In this document: in pieces, positions 26,895 through 37,208 of the stretch | Position numbering within the stretch: the stretch's first letter is position 1 | Layout: each line of letters starts with the position of its first letter | Assembly: GCA_017557425.1 (NCBI GenBank) | Contig: JAFYYU010000001.1 | Span: 37,848-101,847, forward strand | DNA length: 64,000 nucleotides | Direction of reading: 5' to 3' | DNA from: Muribaculaceae bacterium | GTDB lineage: Bacteria > Bacteroidota > Bacteroidia > Bacteroidales > Muribaculaceae | The notes under the pieces: model-generated | Database searches by the model: none | Told to the model about the DNA's origin: nothing | The model's input: only the letters and a program-made list of their open reading frames with translations | Translations under genes and position numbers: made by a program

Positions 26895-28313
26895 TTAATT
26901 CATGTCATCAAAGTTGATCGTCTGCGAGTCACCTAAGTTGGTGCGCTTGGCAGCCTTGGGCACCTCAACAGGGCGCTCTAGACTCGATGCCTGCTGGCGC
27001 TCCTTGATCTGGTTGCGGAAGTCCTGTTTGCGACCATAAGTAGGAGTCTTCTCCAGCAAGTCGATAACGTCATCGTCATCCATCTGGTCAGGGGTGAGAA
27101 CGAAATATCGAGCGCGGTTCTGATTGAGGGCAAAATCGTTAATAGCCTGTACACCATACTCTTCCTCGAGTCGTTTTGCAGCAGAAGCCGCGGGTTCGAC
27201 TGTAGCAGCCACACGCTTTGTCGGCGCGTACTGAGTCTGTGTGTTATCTGTTTCACCCTCAAGTGACACATTGAATCCCGAAGCCAGCACGGTCACCTTG
27301 ATCTGGTCCTCAAGCGAAGTATCAAATGCCATACCCCAGATTACATCAACCGCCTCGTCGAAGTTGGCCATAAACTCCTGAATTTCGTTCATCTCTTCCA
27401 TGCGAAGCGGTGACTCGCTATTGGGATTATAGTAGAAGTTCATCAGGATCTTCTGTGAACCGTAAACGTCACGGTTCTTGAGCAGCGGCGACTCGAGTGC
27501 GTCACCAATGGCCTTGGTCACACGGCGTTCGCCCGTGCCATAGCCCGAACTGATGATGGCAGCACCACCATTGCGCAGGGTCGTGTTCACATCATTGAAG
27601 TCCAGATTGATCTTACCCTCAACGGTAATCAGGTCACTGATACTGCGGGCAGCAATGGTCAACGTATCATCGGCCTTACCGAAAGCATTGGTAAAGTCAA
27701 GATCCTTGTAAATCTCTGTCAGGCGCTGATTGTTGATGACAAGCAGTGCATCTACATACTTGCCCATCTCATCGGCACCGGCGATTGCCTTGAGGATCTT
27801 CTTGGTACCCTCGAACAAGAAGGGAATGGTCACGATACCGATGGTAAGGACACCCTTCTCATGGGCGATACGAGCCACTACGGGAGCGGCACCGGTACCG
27901 GTACCACCGCCCATACCAGCGGTGATGAACACCATCTTGGTATCATCATCGAACAGGGCAGCGATTTCGCTCTCACTCTCCTCGGCAGCACGGCGTGCCA
28001 CATCAGGCACGTTACCCGCACCCAGACCATGGGTCGTATTGGGACCCAGCAGCACGCGGTTGGGCACCGGTGACTGGTTGAGTTGCTGACGGTCGGTATT
28101 CAATACGACAAACGACACGCCCTCGATATTCTGCATGTACATGTGGTTGATGGCATTGTTGCCGCCGCCGCCAACGCCCATCACCTTGATGATGGTGCGG
28201 GCCTTCTCTTTATCTTGGAAACCGGAATTCTGGTCCAAGGTGGACATGATGTCCGGGCCCGACTCACGTGAGCCCTGGTTACTCCCACCAAATTTGATAT
28301 TATTCTCGTTCAT
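26895..28313 (-). CDS. ftsZ: Cell division GTPase FtsZ
   Basis: A 472-residue tubulin homologue that forms the division ring. The nucleotide loop GGGNNAINHM comes near residue 52, and the tubulin signature GGGTGTGAAP near 135-144. T7-loop and GTPase residues NLDFNDV and YGTGERR follow. Beyond about residue 350 is a charged linker, then the tail AKRTNLGDSQTINFDD. The N terminus has about 40 extra residues before the GTPase core. It is the last dcw gene. Confidence 0.97.
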   Translation of the reverse strand: MNENNIKFGGSNQGSRESGPDIMSTLDQNSGFQDKEKARTIIKVMGVGGGGNNAINHMYMQNIEGVSFVVLNTDRQQLNQSPVPNRVLLGPNTTHGLGAGNVPDVARRAAEESESEIAALFDDDTKMVFITAGMGGGTGTGAAPVVARIAHEKGVLTIGIVTIPFLFEGTKKILKAIAGADEMGKYVDALLVINNQRLTEIYKDLDFTNAFGKADDTLTIAARSISDLITVEGKINLDFNDVNTTLRNGGAAIISSGYGTGERRVTKAIGDALESPLLKNRDVYGSQKILMNFYYNPNSESPLRMEEMNEIQEFMANFDEAVDVIWGMAFDTSLEDQIKVTVLASGFNVSLEGETDNTQTQYAPTKRVAATVEPAASAAKRLEEEYGVQAINDFALNQNRARYFVLTPDQMDDDDVIDLLEKTPTYGRKQDFRNQIKERQQASSLERPVEVPKAAKRTNLGDSQTINFDDMN

Positions 28314-28353
28314 ATAGCGTAATTATTTATTTTAATGTTTGGTAACAAGCGAA

Positions 28354-29679
28354 TTACTGGTCATCCTCGCTAGGTTCATCTTCCGACATCAAGTTAGAAA
28401 GCTGCTTCCTGATTCTATCCCAGCGGCTAGGTCTGGTTGGACGGGGAGCAGGATTCCTGACCGGACGTTCAGGTTTATTATCAGAATCATCCCTGACTGG
28501 GCGTTGAGGACCTTCAAACGTAGGACCATCAGCATACTTATTGAGCTCAACACAGTTCTCGCCCGGTTCAATCATCTCGGCGGCTTTAGCCAGCAACGAG
28601 AATACCTCGATATACTCCATGCGGTTAATGTCAGGAGGAAGGATATTGAGCCCGAAGGGGTTCTGACCCTTGCGCACTTTGACCTTGATGGTGTCCTCTA
28701 TCTTCTGCTGTAAACCTCCCAGGTGCGCACTGCCTCCAATGAGGACAATGCTCTGGATATCATTAGCGGAAATGCCTGCATCAGCCAGTTGCTGGTTGAT
28801 GTTGGCGATGATTTCTCCAGTGCGGGCGCTGATGTAATTGGCGGCATCACGTGCACTGACACCCTCGATGACCACGTTGCTCACATTGCCAGGATCAAGC
28901 GGGTTGTTGATGTTCTTCTTAACATTCTCGGCGGTTTCCTCAAGCACATTCTTACCGTTCATCACGTCACGGGTGAGATTGCGGCCACCCAAGGGCAGTG
29001 TGCTCAGGTAGATGAGCGCCTTGTTCTTGTAGATGGTTACTGTGGTGGTCTCGGCGCCCATGTCCACGAGCATACAGCCTAGTTCGCGGTCGCTATCGCT
29101 CAGGATTTGTTCGCCCACAGCCAGCGGGGTAACAATATAGTCCTTTACAGGGACACCAAAGCTCATCACACGGTTGAGGTTGAGCTTGAGCGATGGCTTG
29201 GCAACAATCAGGTTGACCTTGATCTTGATTGAGGAGCCAAACGTGCCCACAGGGTTCAAGGTTTCCTGCTTGTCAACGTAGTAAGCCCTGGGCACAATAT
29301 CCACGGTGTCGTGGTTGCGGATGGGTGTGCTGGTGGCATCATGAATGATGCGGTCGATCAGTTCATTGGTGATGGGTTCGGTGTTGTCAACGCTGCGGTT
29401 CACCTCACTCACAATGCTGTGCAGCGAGCGGCCGCTCACACCCATATAAACCTGGGTAATGCGACCGTCAACCATACTCTCCAAATTCTTGAGGATGCGG
29501 TTCACACTGCTCTTGATATTCTCAACATTCTGCACGATGCCATACCTCACGCTATTGACGTGACGTTCCTCCTGCAGATGCGTTACACTCAGGTAGCCTG
29601 ACGGCGTCTTCTCGGCAATGGCTCCAACAATCTTAGAGCTACCGATTTCAAGTGCTACAATGTACTGGTTCTTTTCCAT
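28354..29679 (-). CDS. ftsA: Cell division protein FtsA
   Basis: A 441-residue actin-like ATPase that tethers FtsZ to the membrane. Phosphate-binding blocks are visible: ALEIGSSKIVGAI near residue 9, VDMGAETTTVTIY near 204 and LIGGSAHLGG near 315. The end has a proline-rich linker followed by a basic amphipathic stretch RWDRIRKQLSNLM, the likely membrane-targeting helix, and an acidic tail. It sits between ftsQ and ftsZ with 40-base gaps. Confidence 0.95.
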   Translation of the reverse strand: MEKNQYIVALEIGSSKIVGAIAEKTPSGYLSVTHLQEERHVNSVRYGIVQNVENIKSSVNRILKNLESMVDGRITQVYMGVSGRSLHSIVSEVNRSVDNTEPITNELIDRIIHDATSTPIRNHDTVDIVPRAYYVDKQETLNPVGTFGSSIKIKVNLIVAKPSLKLNLNRVMSFGVPVKDYIVTPLAVGEQILSDSDRELGCMLVDMGAETTTVTIYKNKALIYLSTLPLGGRNLTRDVMNGKNVLEETAENVKKNINNPLDPGNVSNVVIEGVSARDAANYISARTGEIIANINQQLADAGISANDIQSIVLIGGSAHLGGLQQKIEDTIKVKVRKGQNPFGLNILPPDINRMEYIEVFSLLAKAAEMIEPGENCVELNKYADGPTFEGPQRPVRDDSDNKPERPVRNPAPRPTRPSRWDRIRKQLSNLMSEDEPSEDDQ

Positions 29680-29719
29680 AAAAGTGATTGCGATATTTTA
29701 GTTTTATTGTTTTATAAAT

Positions 29720-30622
29720 TTAATTATTCTTCTGTTTCTTCTCGTCCTCTTTCTTGACATCGTTCTTGGCGGTTTCGGCAGCTTGTTGCTGCTCGCGTTT
29801 GACATCGGCAGCGGTGCCGATGGTCATCGTTTCGATGTCTGGAGCCTGCTCATCGTCATCGGGGTCAAAATCCATGACTTGCGGCACAGCTTTGGTTCGG
29901 CGTGTAGCCACTACCTGATGGTTCCACTTGACTGATATGGTATCGAACGTGTTCCACCCCCGCTTGGGCATCACCTTGTTGTAGAACAACTTCAATTTGG
30001 CAAACTTATTGTCCAAACCGGTGACATTGCCAATGTTGATCACGTGCCCGCTGATGTCGGGGACCAAGATGATGTTGTTGGTATCACGCACGATAAACAT
30101 CGTCACCAGAGAGTGAAGCAGAGAATCCTTCTCCACATAATCGATGAGCGGCAGCAGGCGTGTCGGCGGGAACTTGCGGGTAAAATGCCCCTGTACCACA
30201 GGCACGTCGCTGTGATAGAAATTGGTGGCCGTCATGTGTTTGCCGGCTCGGTTCACGTAATAGGAACTCTCGCCGTCAAAGACCCGAAACACGGGCACCA
30301 ACTGGCTCACGCGGATCAGGATCTTGCCATCCTGGCACTTGACGATATCGGCATTCTCCAAATAGGGAGAGAGACGAAGCGCCTCCTCGATATCCGAGGC
30401 ATCGATGTCGCCCATGCGCTTTCCCACGAGCTTGATCCCTTGCCCCTTGAGGTCGTTGAGCACACCCTGGGGTGTGACAAACGATGTGCTGTCAGCATTG
30501 ATGACCTGCACTTCAATACCCGTACACTGCTCGCCCCGCGACTTGTCCCTCGCCCATAGGGTACCAATGACGAGAGCTGCCGCGAGTACTATCAGGATAG
30601 TATTCTGTATCAGTCGTTTCAA
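29720..30622 (-). CDS. ftsQ: Cell division protein FtsQ
   Basis: A 300-residue bitopic membrane protein. One N-terminal transmembrane helix (about residues 7-23, TILIVLAAALVIGTLWA) is followed by a POTRA-like domain (TSFVTPQGVLNDLKGQGIKLVGKRMGDID) and the FtsQ beta domain. It ends with a long charged tail (KREQQQAAETAKNDVKKEDEKKQKN), typical of Bacteroidales. It scaffolds the divisome with FtsL and FtsI. Its start overlaps the murC stop by four bases. Confidence 0.88.
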   Translation of the reverse strand: MKRLIQNTILIVLAAALVIGTLWARDKSRGEQCTGIEVQVINADSTSFVTPQGVLNDLKGQGIKLVGKRMGDIDASDIEEALRLSPYLENADIVKCQDGKILIRVSQLVPVFRVFDGESSYYVNRAGKHMTATNFYHSDVPVVQGHFTRKFPPTRLLPLIDYVEKDSLLHSLVTMFIVRDTNNIILVPDISGHVINIGNVTGLDNKFAKLKLFYNKVMPKRGWNTFDTISVKWNHQVVATRRTKAVPQVMDFDPDDDEQAPDIETMTIGTAADVKREQQQAAETAKNDVKKEDEKKQKNN

Positions 30623-32001
30623 CGCTGTTGTTTCTTGAATTCAAAGCATATTTGTGGCAACAAGTTGGCGATATCGCCGGCACCTGCTGTCAATAAGACG
30701 TCAAAATTACTCAATTCTATTGACCTAATCAAATTTTCTTTCGAGTAAATGCATTTTTTTGTGCTGGTGACCTGTTCCAGTATCATTTCGCTGGTCACTC
30801 CCGGGATAGGTTCCTCACGGGCGGGATAGATGGGCAACAGGATTACCTCATCGGCCAACGAGAGCGCTGCGGCAAATCCTGGAGCGAAGTCGCGCGTCCG
30901 CGTGTAAAGATGGGGCTGGAAAATGACCGTCAAGCGGCGGTCAGGGTACAGGTCGCGCACCGATTTGATGCTGGCCGTCAACTCTCCCGGGTGGTGTGCG
31001 TAATCGTCAATCATCACCCTACCCTGCTTGCCCGGCTCCTTGAGCCAGAACTCAAAACGGCGCTTGGGCCCCATGAACGTGGCCATCGCCTTGCGCATCG
31101 CATCAACGGGCACTTCGACAAGCCTGCAGGCCGCCATTGCCGCGATACCGTTTTCGATATTGATATCGACAGGTACACCCAGACTGATGTCGCTCACGGT
31201 CTCCCAAGGAGTCACCAGATCGAAGGTGATTTCGCCATCGCCCTTGCGGATATTCTGGGCATGGAAATCACCTGCCTCACGGCCATAGGTATAGGTTTTA
31301 ACACCCTCAGGAACACGGGGTTTGAGTGCCAGGCCAGTATGGATGATGAGTGCTCCACCAGGTTGTATCAACTCGGTGAAATGGGCAAAACTTTCCAGGT
31401 AGTTCTCGGCGGTGCCATAGATGTCCAGATGGTCAGGATCGGTAGAGGTCACTACGGCGATATGGGGGCGCAAATGGTGGAACGAGCGGTCAAATTCGTC
31501 GGCCTCGATGACGGAATAAGGGCTGGTCGATGACAGCAAAAAATTACTGTTATAATTCCGCAACACACCACCCAGAAAAGCGTTGCAGCCAATGCCGCTA
31601 TCATGCAGGATGTGGGCCGCCATGCTCGATGTCGTGGTTTTACCATGGGTGCCTGCAAAGCACAGGCCCTTGCTGTGAGAAGTCACCACGCCCAGCAAGG
31701 CCGCGCGCTTGAGGACCTCAAAGCCGTTTTCACGAAAATAGGTCAATCCCTGATGACTGTCAGGCACAGCGGGTGTATAGACCACCAACGTACGCTCCGG
31801 GTCACGGCAATACTCGGGAATGAGGTCGGGGTTCTCGTCAAAGTCGATGTGAACGCCTTCCTGTTGGAGTGCCGCGGTCAGTTCGCTGGGCGTGCGGTCA
31901 TAGCCGGCAATACGCTTGCCCTTAGCCAGGAAATAACGCTCCAGGGCAGCCATACCGATGCCACCGGCACCTACGAAATATAATGCATCAAAATCCTTCA
32001 T
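30619..32001 (-). CDS. murC: UDP-N-acetylmuramate--L-alanine ligase
   Basis: A 460-residue cytosolic ligase that adds L-alanine to UDP-MurNAc. A Rossmann-like start (FVGAGGIGMAALERYF) precedes the Mur ligase ATP loop GTHGKTTTSSM at about residues 117-127, the conserved EADEFDRSFHHL near 165 and the C-terminal domain entry DDYAHHPGEL. Stop overlaps ftsQ by four bases. Confidence 0.97.
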   Translation of the reverse strand: MKDFDALYFVGAGGIGMAALERYFLAKGKRIAGYDRTPSELTAALQQEGVHIDFDENPDLIPEYCRDPERTLVVYTPAVPDSHQGLTYFRENGFEVLKRAALLGVVTSHSKGLCFAGTHGKTTTSSMAAHILHDSGIGCNAFLGGVLRNYNSNFLLSSTSPYSVIEADEFDRSFHHLRPHIAVVTSTDPDHLDIYGTAENYLESFAHFTELIQPGGALIIHTGLALKPRVPEGVKTYTYGREAGDFHAQNIRKGDGEITFDLVTPWETVSDISLGVPVDINIENGIAAMAACRLVEVPVDAMRKAMATFMGPKRRFEFWLKEPGKQGRVMIDDYAHHPGELTASIKSVRDLYPDRRLTVIFQPHLYTRTRDFAPGFAAALSLADEVILLPIYPAREEPIPGVTSEMILEQVTSTKKCIYSKENLIRSIELSNFDVLLTAGAGDIANLLPQICFEFKKQQR

Positions 32002-32022
32002 TGTCTCCTGTTTGTGAGTGGG

Positions 32023-33150
32023 TTACGCTTTATTACTCTCGATAATTCTCTCCACCTCGTCAACGATGTGCTCAGCAGCGTCACGCAGTGCCATTTGCAA
32101 TACATTGCTGGCCAGGGTGTCGGTCTTCCTGCCATCGGCTACGGTGGCGAGCATGGTATCCACAAGTTGGGCAGCAGCATCGGCATCAGGCACCAGGATG
32201 GCCGCATCACGGGTCGAGAGAGCCATGGCATTCTTGGTCTGGTGATCCTCGGCGACATTGGGCGAGGGAACCAGGATGGCCGCCTTGCCCAGCAGCTGCA
32301 ACTCGGAAATGGAACTGGCACCTGCACGCGAAACAACCAGATCGGCTGCACGATAGGCCATGTCCATATTGCTGATAAAGGCCATTTGCGCCACATTCTT
32401 CACACCTGACGCCTCCAGAGCCTCACGGCACTGCTGATCATAGATCTTACCCGTTTGCCAGATGACCTGCACGTCATACGCTTCCCCTATCTTGGCCAGA
32501 CCGTCGATAATGGCGTTGTTGATGCTGCGTGCACCCAAACTGCCACCGATAATGAGGATAGTCTTTTTATTGGGATCCATGCCCATGGCCTGGCGAGCCT
32601 GCTCAGGGGTTGCGCCACACTCCAGCAGGTTGCGCCTGACGGGGTTGCCCGTAAGCACGATTTTGTCTTTCGGGAAAAAGCGCTCCATGCCCTCGTAGGC
32701 CACGCAAATGCAGTCGGCCTTAGCGGCCAGCAGTTTATTGGTCACGCCGGCATAGGAATTCTGCTCCTGCAAGAGCGTTGGAATGCCCTGTTTCTGCGCT
32801 TCCTTAAGCATGGGACCACTGGCGTAGCCACCCACGCCGATTGCGATGTCGGGCTTGAAATCCTTGAGGATTTTCCTGGCCAGTCCCATACTCTTGAACA
32901 AGCGGGCCACCACTTTGAAGTTGCGCAAAAGGTGCTTGCGGTCAAAGCCGCTCACAGGCAGGCCTATGATGTTGTAGCCCGCAGCAGGCACTTTTTCCAT
33001 TTCCATGCGCCCTTCGGCTCCTACAAACAAGATTTTGGCATCGGGATGACGGCGACGCACCTCGTTGGCGATGGACAAGGCCGGGAAGATGTGTCCACCG
33101 GTACCTCCACCGCTCACCAGTACTTTGAGTTGTTGATTATTTCCAGACAT
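32023..33150 (-). CDS. murG: UDP-GlcNAc transferase MurG
   Basis: A 375-residue GT28 glycosyltransferase that converts lipid I to lipid II at the inner leaflet. The acceptor-side loop SGGGTGGHIFPAL lies at residues 9-21, and the donor-binding region includes GGSLGARSINNAI and VSRAGASSISELQLLGKAAILVPSP. Its ATG overlaps the ftsW stop by 14 bases, a coupling that fits their joint role in lipid II supply and polymerisation. Confidence 0.97.
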   Translation of the reverse strand: MSGNNQQLKVLVSGGGTGGHIFPALSIANEVRRRHPDAKILFVGAEGRMEMEKVPAAGYNIIGLPVSGFDRKHLLRNFKVVARLFKSMGLARKILKDFKPDIAIGVGGYASGPMLKEAQKQGIPTLLQEQNSYAGVTNKLLAAKADCICVAYEGMERFFPKDKIVLTGNPVRRNLLECGATPEQARQAMGMDPNKKTILIIGGSLGARSINNAIIDGLAKIGEAYDVQVIWQTGKIYDQQCREALEASGVKNVAQMAFISNMDMAYRAADLVVSRAGASSISELQLLGKAAILVPSPNVAEDHQTKNAMALSTRDAAILVPDADAAAQLVDTMLATVADGRKTDTLASNVLQMALRDAAEHIVDEVERIIESNKA

Positions 33151-34510
33151 TTCTTACAGGTATTTCAGTTGGATTTTCTGCATCGAGACCTTCGATAATC
33201 GGGGTCTCTTCAGCTTTATTCTTTTTATTGCCGTAGTTGGCGATAGTGCGGCTCACGCTCAACATAACGCCAAAGGCGACACTAATCACGAGAATCGATG
33301 TACCACCCTTGGAAATGAGCGGCAACGGTTGTCCTGAGACAGGGAACACACCAACGTTGATGGCCATGTGGAACAGCGCCTGGAAGGTGATGAATGACGC
33401 CATTCCGATGACGAGCAGCGACGGCAGCACACGCTTGCTGCGCCGCACGATCATCGCGGCGCGACCCAGCAACGACAGGTAGAGCAGCATGACAAAAATG
33501 CCGCCCACAAAACCCCATTCCTCAACGATAATCGAGTAGATGTAGTCACTGAAAGCCAGCGGCAAGCGGCTGCACTCCCTGGATTTTCCTACGCCAAAGC
33601 GGGCTATGCCGCCGTTGGCCTGGGCCATGCGCGAGAACATCTCCTGCTGGTTCTTGGCAGTAATGGGGCGGTACACCAGCGAGTCACTGTTCCACCACTC
33701 CCTGACACGGTTTTTCCAGGTGCCCGATCTGAGACGGTCTCCCTCTTTTCTGCTGTCTGAGCCGCTTGACGGCAATTCCTCGACAACAACACCTCCCACA
33801 CCGGTTGTAGCCATTATTTCCTTTTGCGTATCCTTGAATATTTCTTCCTTCTTGTCATTGTTGCTCTTGATGATGAAAAAGAAACCGAACATGACAAGGA
33901 AGAAAGCCATGAGGATGCCGATCTTCTTGAACCTTGCGCCCCCAATAAGCAGCATTGAGCCGCTTATGGCAATCAGCAACAACGTGTTTGTCAAGCCGCT
34001 GCGTATCATCAAGCCGCCATAGAGCGCCACAACCAACGCCGCAGCCACAAGGCCGTTGGTGCTGATGTCCTGGTTCTTCTGGGACTTGGCAAAAATATAG
34101 GACAGGATGGTGACGATCGACAATTTGGCCAATTCAGCGGGTTGGAGTGTGACTCCAGGCACAATCGTCATCGCACGGCGCGCGCCATTGATGACCTCGC
34201 CAAAGAACATGACATACACCAGACTGAACACCGTAACGACGGCAAGTCCAGGAATCATCGCATACAGGAAAGCCTGCCTATTGTAGTCCACACGCTGGAG
34301 GCCTATCACGCACGCCGCGCCCAACCCCAAGAAGATGCACTGCTTGATGATGGGCATGTAGATGCCCTGAGCGGCAATCTCGCGGCTGGATGCGCTATAA
34401 CTCTCCACAATGGAGATGATGAGCAGCATGATGTAGATGCCCCAAATCCATGGATCGCCATATTTCTGGGATATCTCGGTATATCTGTTTGTCTTTTCGC
34501 TCGGAGACAT
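33137..34510 (-). CDS. ftsW: SEDS glycosyltransferase FtsW
   Basis: A 457-residue SEDS polymerase with about ten membrane helices that joins lipid II into septal glycan together with FtsI. Family marks are GVTLQPAELAKLSIV near residue 120, the late PLPLISKGGTSIL and SRTIANYG. A large hydrophilic loop at about residues 210-290, with KKEEIFKDTQKEIM and SDSRKEGDRLRSG, is longer than in proteobacteria and typical for the phylum. It overlaps murG. Confidence 0.94.
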   Translation of the reverse strand: MSPSEKTNRYTEISQKYGDPWIWGIYIMLLIISIVESYSASSREIAAQGIYMPIIKQCIFLGLGAACVIGLQRVDYNRQAFLYAMIPGLAVVTVFSLVYVMFFGEVINGARRAMTIVPGVTLQPAELAKLSIVTILSYIFAKSQKNQDISTNGLVAAALVVALYGGLMIRSGLTNTLLLIAISGSMLLIGGARFKKIGILMAFFLVMFGFFFIIKSNNDKKEEIFKDTQKEIMATTGVGGVVVEELPSSGSDSRKEGDRLRSGTWKNRVREWWNSDSLVYRPITAKNQQEMFSRMAQANGGIARFGVGKSRECSRLPLAFSDYIYSIIVEEWGFVGGIFVMLLYLSLLGRAAMIVRRSKRVLPSLLVIGMASFITFQALFHMAINVGVFPVSGQPLPLISKGGTSILVISVAFGVMLSVSRTIANYGNKKNKAEETPIIEGLDAENPTEIPVRNVWK

Positions 34511-34537
34511 AACTCGGTCGATGTTTAGTCAGGATGG

Positions 34538-35887
34538 TTACTGTTGGGCTTTCATTTTCTTTACACACTCCTTGAACTGGTTGCCGCGGTCGGCCATGCC
34601 GTTGAACAGGTCAAAGCTGGCACAGCAGGGCGACAACAACACAGTGCTGCCATTATGGGCGAGCTCACGGCACTTGTCCATACACTCGGGCATGCTGCGG
34701 GCATCGGTCACAACGGGCACTTTGCCGTCAAAGAACTCATGCAGCTTGGCGTTGTCAACACCCAAGCATACGATGGCTGTAACCTTCTGCTTGACCAGCG
34801 GCTCAATCTGGCTGTAGTCGTTACCCTTGTCAATGCCTCCCAAAATGAGCACGCAAGGCTCGTTCACGCTCTCGAGGGCATACCAGCAGGCATCAACGTT
34901 AGTAGCCTTGCTGTCGTTGATATAGCGCACACCGTCAACAGTATCGACATATTCCAAACGGTGAGGTACGGCCTCAAAGTCGGCCAATGCCTCACGGATG
35001 ACGTCCTTGCGGATATCAAACACCTGGGCCGACAAGCCTGCGGCCATGGTGTTATAGACGTTGTGCAAACCCTTGAGGGCAAGGTCATCACGTGCAATGT
35101 CCCAGCGGTCGCCGTCCACGTTGAAGTAGAGCACTCCGTCATGCACCCATGCTGCCTGACGATTGTCATCGTCGGCTGTGAAGCTCAATAAACGAGACTC
35201 CAGGTGGTGTTGGCGCAACTGCGAGGCGATAACGGGGTCGTTGTGCCAAAAGATGAACGAATCGTCGCCCGTCTGGTTCTGTGTGATGCGGAACTTGGCG
35301 GCGGCATAATTCTCCATCTTGTAGTCATAGCGGTCCAGATGGTCAGGGGTGATGTTGAGCAGCACGGCCACGTTGGCCTTGAACTCGTACATGTTGTCGA
35401 GCTGGAAACTGCTCAGCTCGATGACATACACGTCATGGTGCTCGGTAGCGACCTGCAGCGCCAGGCTGCGGCCCACATTGCCAGCCAGGCCGACATTCAG
35501 GCCGGCTTTCTTGAAAATATGGTAGGTGAGCTTGGTGGTCGTGGTTTTGCCGTTGCTACCGGTGATGCACACCATCTTGGCATCGGTGTAACGGCCCGCA
35601 AACTCGATTTCGCTCACGATGGGGATGCCTTTCTCGATGGCTTGGGCCACCATGGGGGCTGTATCGGGGATACCGGGACTTTTTACGATCTCGTCGGCGT
35701 TGAGGATTTTCTCGGGGGTGTGACCGCCCTCTTCCCAGGCAATGCCATATTGGTCGAGCAAGTCCTTGTAATCCTGCCCGATGCTTCCGGCATCACTCAG
35801 CCACACGTCCATACCTTTCACCTTGGCCAGCACCGCGGCACCCGCGCCACTCTCGCCTCCGCCTAATACTACTAGTCGTTTTGCCAT
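34538..35887 (-). CDS. murD: UDP-MurNAc-L-alanine--D-glutamate ligase
   Basis: A 449-residue Mur ligase that adds D-glutamate. It opens with the NAD-like fold LVVLGGGESGAGAAVLA. The ATP loop GSNGKTTTTKLTYHI is near residues 110-125, followed by ELSSFQLDNM and NITPDHLDRYD. The C-terminal domain includes NDSKATNVDACWYAL and GGIDKGNDY. Length is normal for the family. Confidence 0.97.
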   Translation of the reverse strand: MAKRLVVLGGGESGAGAAVLAKVKGMDVWLSDAGSIGQDYKDLLDQYGIAWEEGGHTPEKILNADEIVKSPGIPDTAPMVAQAIEKGIPIVSEIEFAGRYTDAKMVCITGSNGKTTTTKLTYHIFKKAGLNVGLAGNVGRSLALQVATEHHDVYVIELSSFQLDNMYEFKANVAVLLNITPDHLDRYDYKMENYAAAKFRITQNQTGDDSFIFWHNDPVIASQLRQHHLESRLLSFTADDDNRQAAWVHDGVLYFNVDGDRWDIARDDLALKGLHNVYNTMAAGLSAQVFDIRKDVIREALADFEAVPHRLEYVDTVDGVRYINDSKATNVDACWYALESVNEPCVLILGGIDKGNDYSQIEPLVKQKVTAIVCLGVDNAKLHEFFDGKVPVVTDARSMPECMDKCRELAHNGSTVLLSPCCASFDLFNGMADRGNQFKECVKKMKAQQ

Positions 35888-35918
35888 ATATATCGTTGTC
35901 AGTTTTTCAGGGTTGAAT

Positions 35919-37181
35919 TTATCTGATCTTGAGGGTTACAAAGGTCAATGCCGCCAACAGGATGCTTATCAAGAAGAAACGCATCACGATTTTGGCCTCG
36001 GGGATGCGGTGGTCAGGGGTCTTGATCTTATAATCCCAGGTCAACTTCTCGGGGTCTGCCGTGAAATGGTGATGCAGAGGCGTCATTTTGAACAGACGCA
36101 TGTTCTTGCCCTTGTGACGCTTGACATACCACACCTGCATGATGACCGACAACTCCTCGATGAGGAAAATGCCGCACAACAGGGGAATGAGCCACTCCTT
36201 GCGGATAAGTACCGCAAACACGGCGATGATGCCACCCAGGCACAAACTTCCCGTGTCGCCCATGAACACCTGGGCCGGATAGGAGTTGTACCACAGGAAA
36301 CCGATTGTCGCTCCAATGAATGCCGCGGCATACACTACCAGTTCACTGCTATCGGGGATGTACATGATATTCAGGTAGGATGAATAGATGACGTTACCTC
36401 CCAGATAGCACATGATGGCTAGGGCCACGCCTATAATCGCCGATGTGCCTGTCGCCAAGCCGTCCACACCGTCGGTCAGATTGGCACCGTTGCTCACTGC
36501 CGTGATGACAAAGATGGTCACCAGGATGAACAGGATCCAGCCGCCCAGCTGCTTGTACTTGCCCATCCACTTGGTGAAGTAGGCATAGTCGAAATTGTGG
36601 TTCTTGACAAAGGGCAATGTGGTCTTGGTCGCCTTCACGGCCTGCGATTTGTGGATTTCCACCAACTCGGGCGTCTCGTTACGGTTTGTCACATGGACAT
36701 TCTCGTTCATCACGATAGCGGGGCTCAAATACATGGTCAGGCCCACGATGATGCCCAGACCCACCTGGCCCACAATCTTGAACTTGCCCTTGAGGCCCTG
36801 CTTGTTGTGGTGGAACACCTTGATGTAGTCGTCGGCAAAACCCAGGGCGCCGCACCACAGGGTGGACACAATCATGAGCAGCATATAGACGTTGTTGAGC
36901 TTGCCCAGCAACAGGCACGGTATCAAAATCGAGATGATGATGATGATACCACCCATGGTGGGGGTTCCCTGCTTGGCCGAATTGCCGCCCAATTTCTCCT
37001 CACGCTCCTTGTCACACATCTGGCGGCTCTTGAGCTTGAAGATGATGCGACGGCCGATGACGATGCCGATGAACAACGAAAGGATGAAGGCAAAGCCTGA
37101 CCTGAACGTGATGTATTCAAACAGACGGGCACCACTCACATGGTGATACTGCTCGAGGTAATGGAAAAGATGATATAACAT
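35919..37181 (-). CDS. mraY: Phospho-MurNAc-pentapeptide-transferase
   Basis: A 420-residue polytopic enzyme that moves phospho-MurNAc-pentapeptide onto undecaprenyl phosphate to give lipid I. Diagnostic blocks are KQGTPTMGGIIIIIS near residue 70, the Mg2+ site FADDYIK near 115, NLTDGVDGLATGTS near 235 and QVFMGDTGSLCLGG near 305. The length exceeds the usual 360 because of an insertion at about 145-195, common in Bacteroidota. Confidence 0.97.
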   Translation of the reverse strand: MLYHLFHYLEQYHHVSGARLFEYITFRSGFAFILSLFIGIVIGRRIIFKLKSRQMCDKEREEKLGGNSAKQGTPTMGGIIIIISILIPCLLLGKLNNVYMLLMIVSTLWCGALGFADDYIKVFHHNKQGLKGKFKIVGQVGLGIIVGLTMYLSPAIVMNENVHVTNRNETPELVEIHKSQAVKATKTTLPFVKNHNFDYAYFTKWMGKYKQLGGWILFILVTIFVITAVSNGANLTDGVDGLATGTSAIIGVALAIMCYLGGNVIYSSYLNIMYIPDSSELVVYAAAFIGATIGFLWYNSYPAQVFMGDTGSLCLGGIIAVFAVLIRKEWLIPLLCGIFLIEELSVIMQVWYVKRHKGKNMRLFKMTPLHHHFTADPEKLTWDYKIKTPDHRIPEAKIVMRFFLISILLAALTFVTLKIR

Positions 37182-37208
37182 ATCTTTGCTCTTGGTTGGT
37201 TAATAATC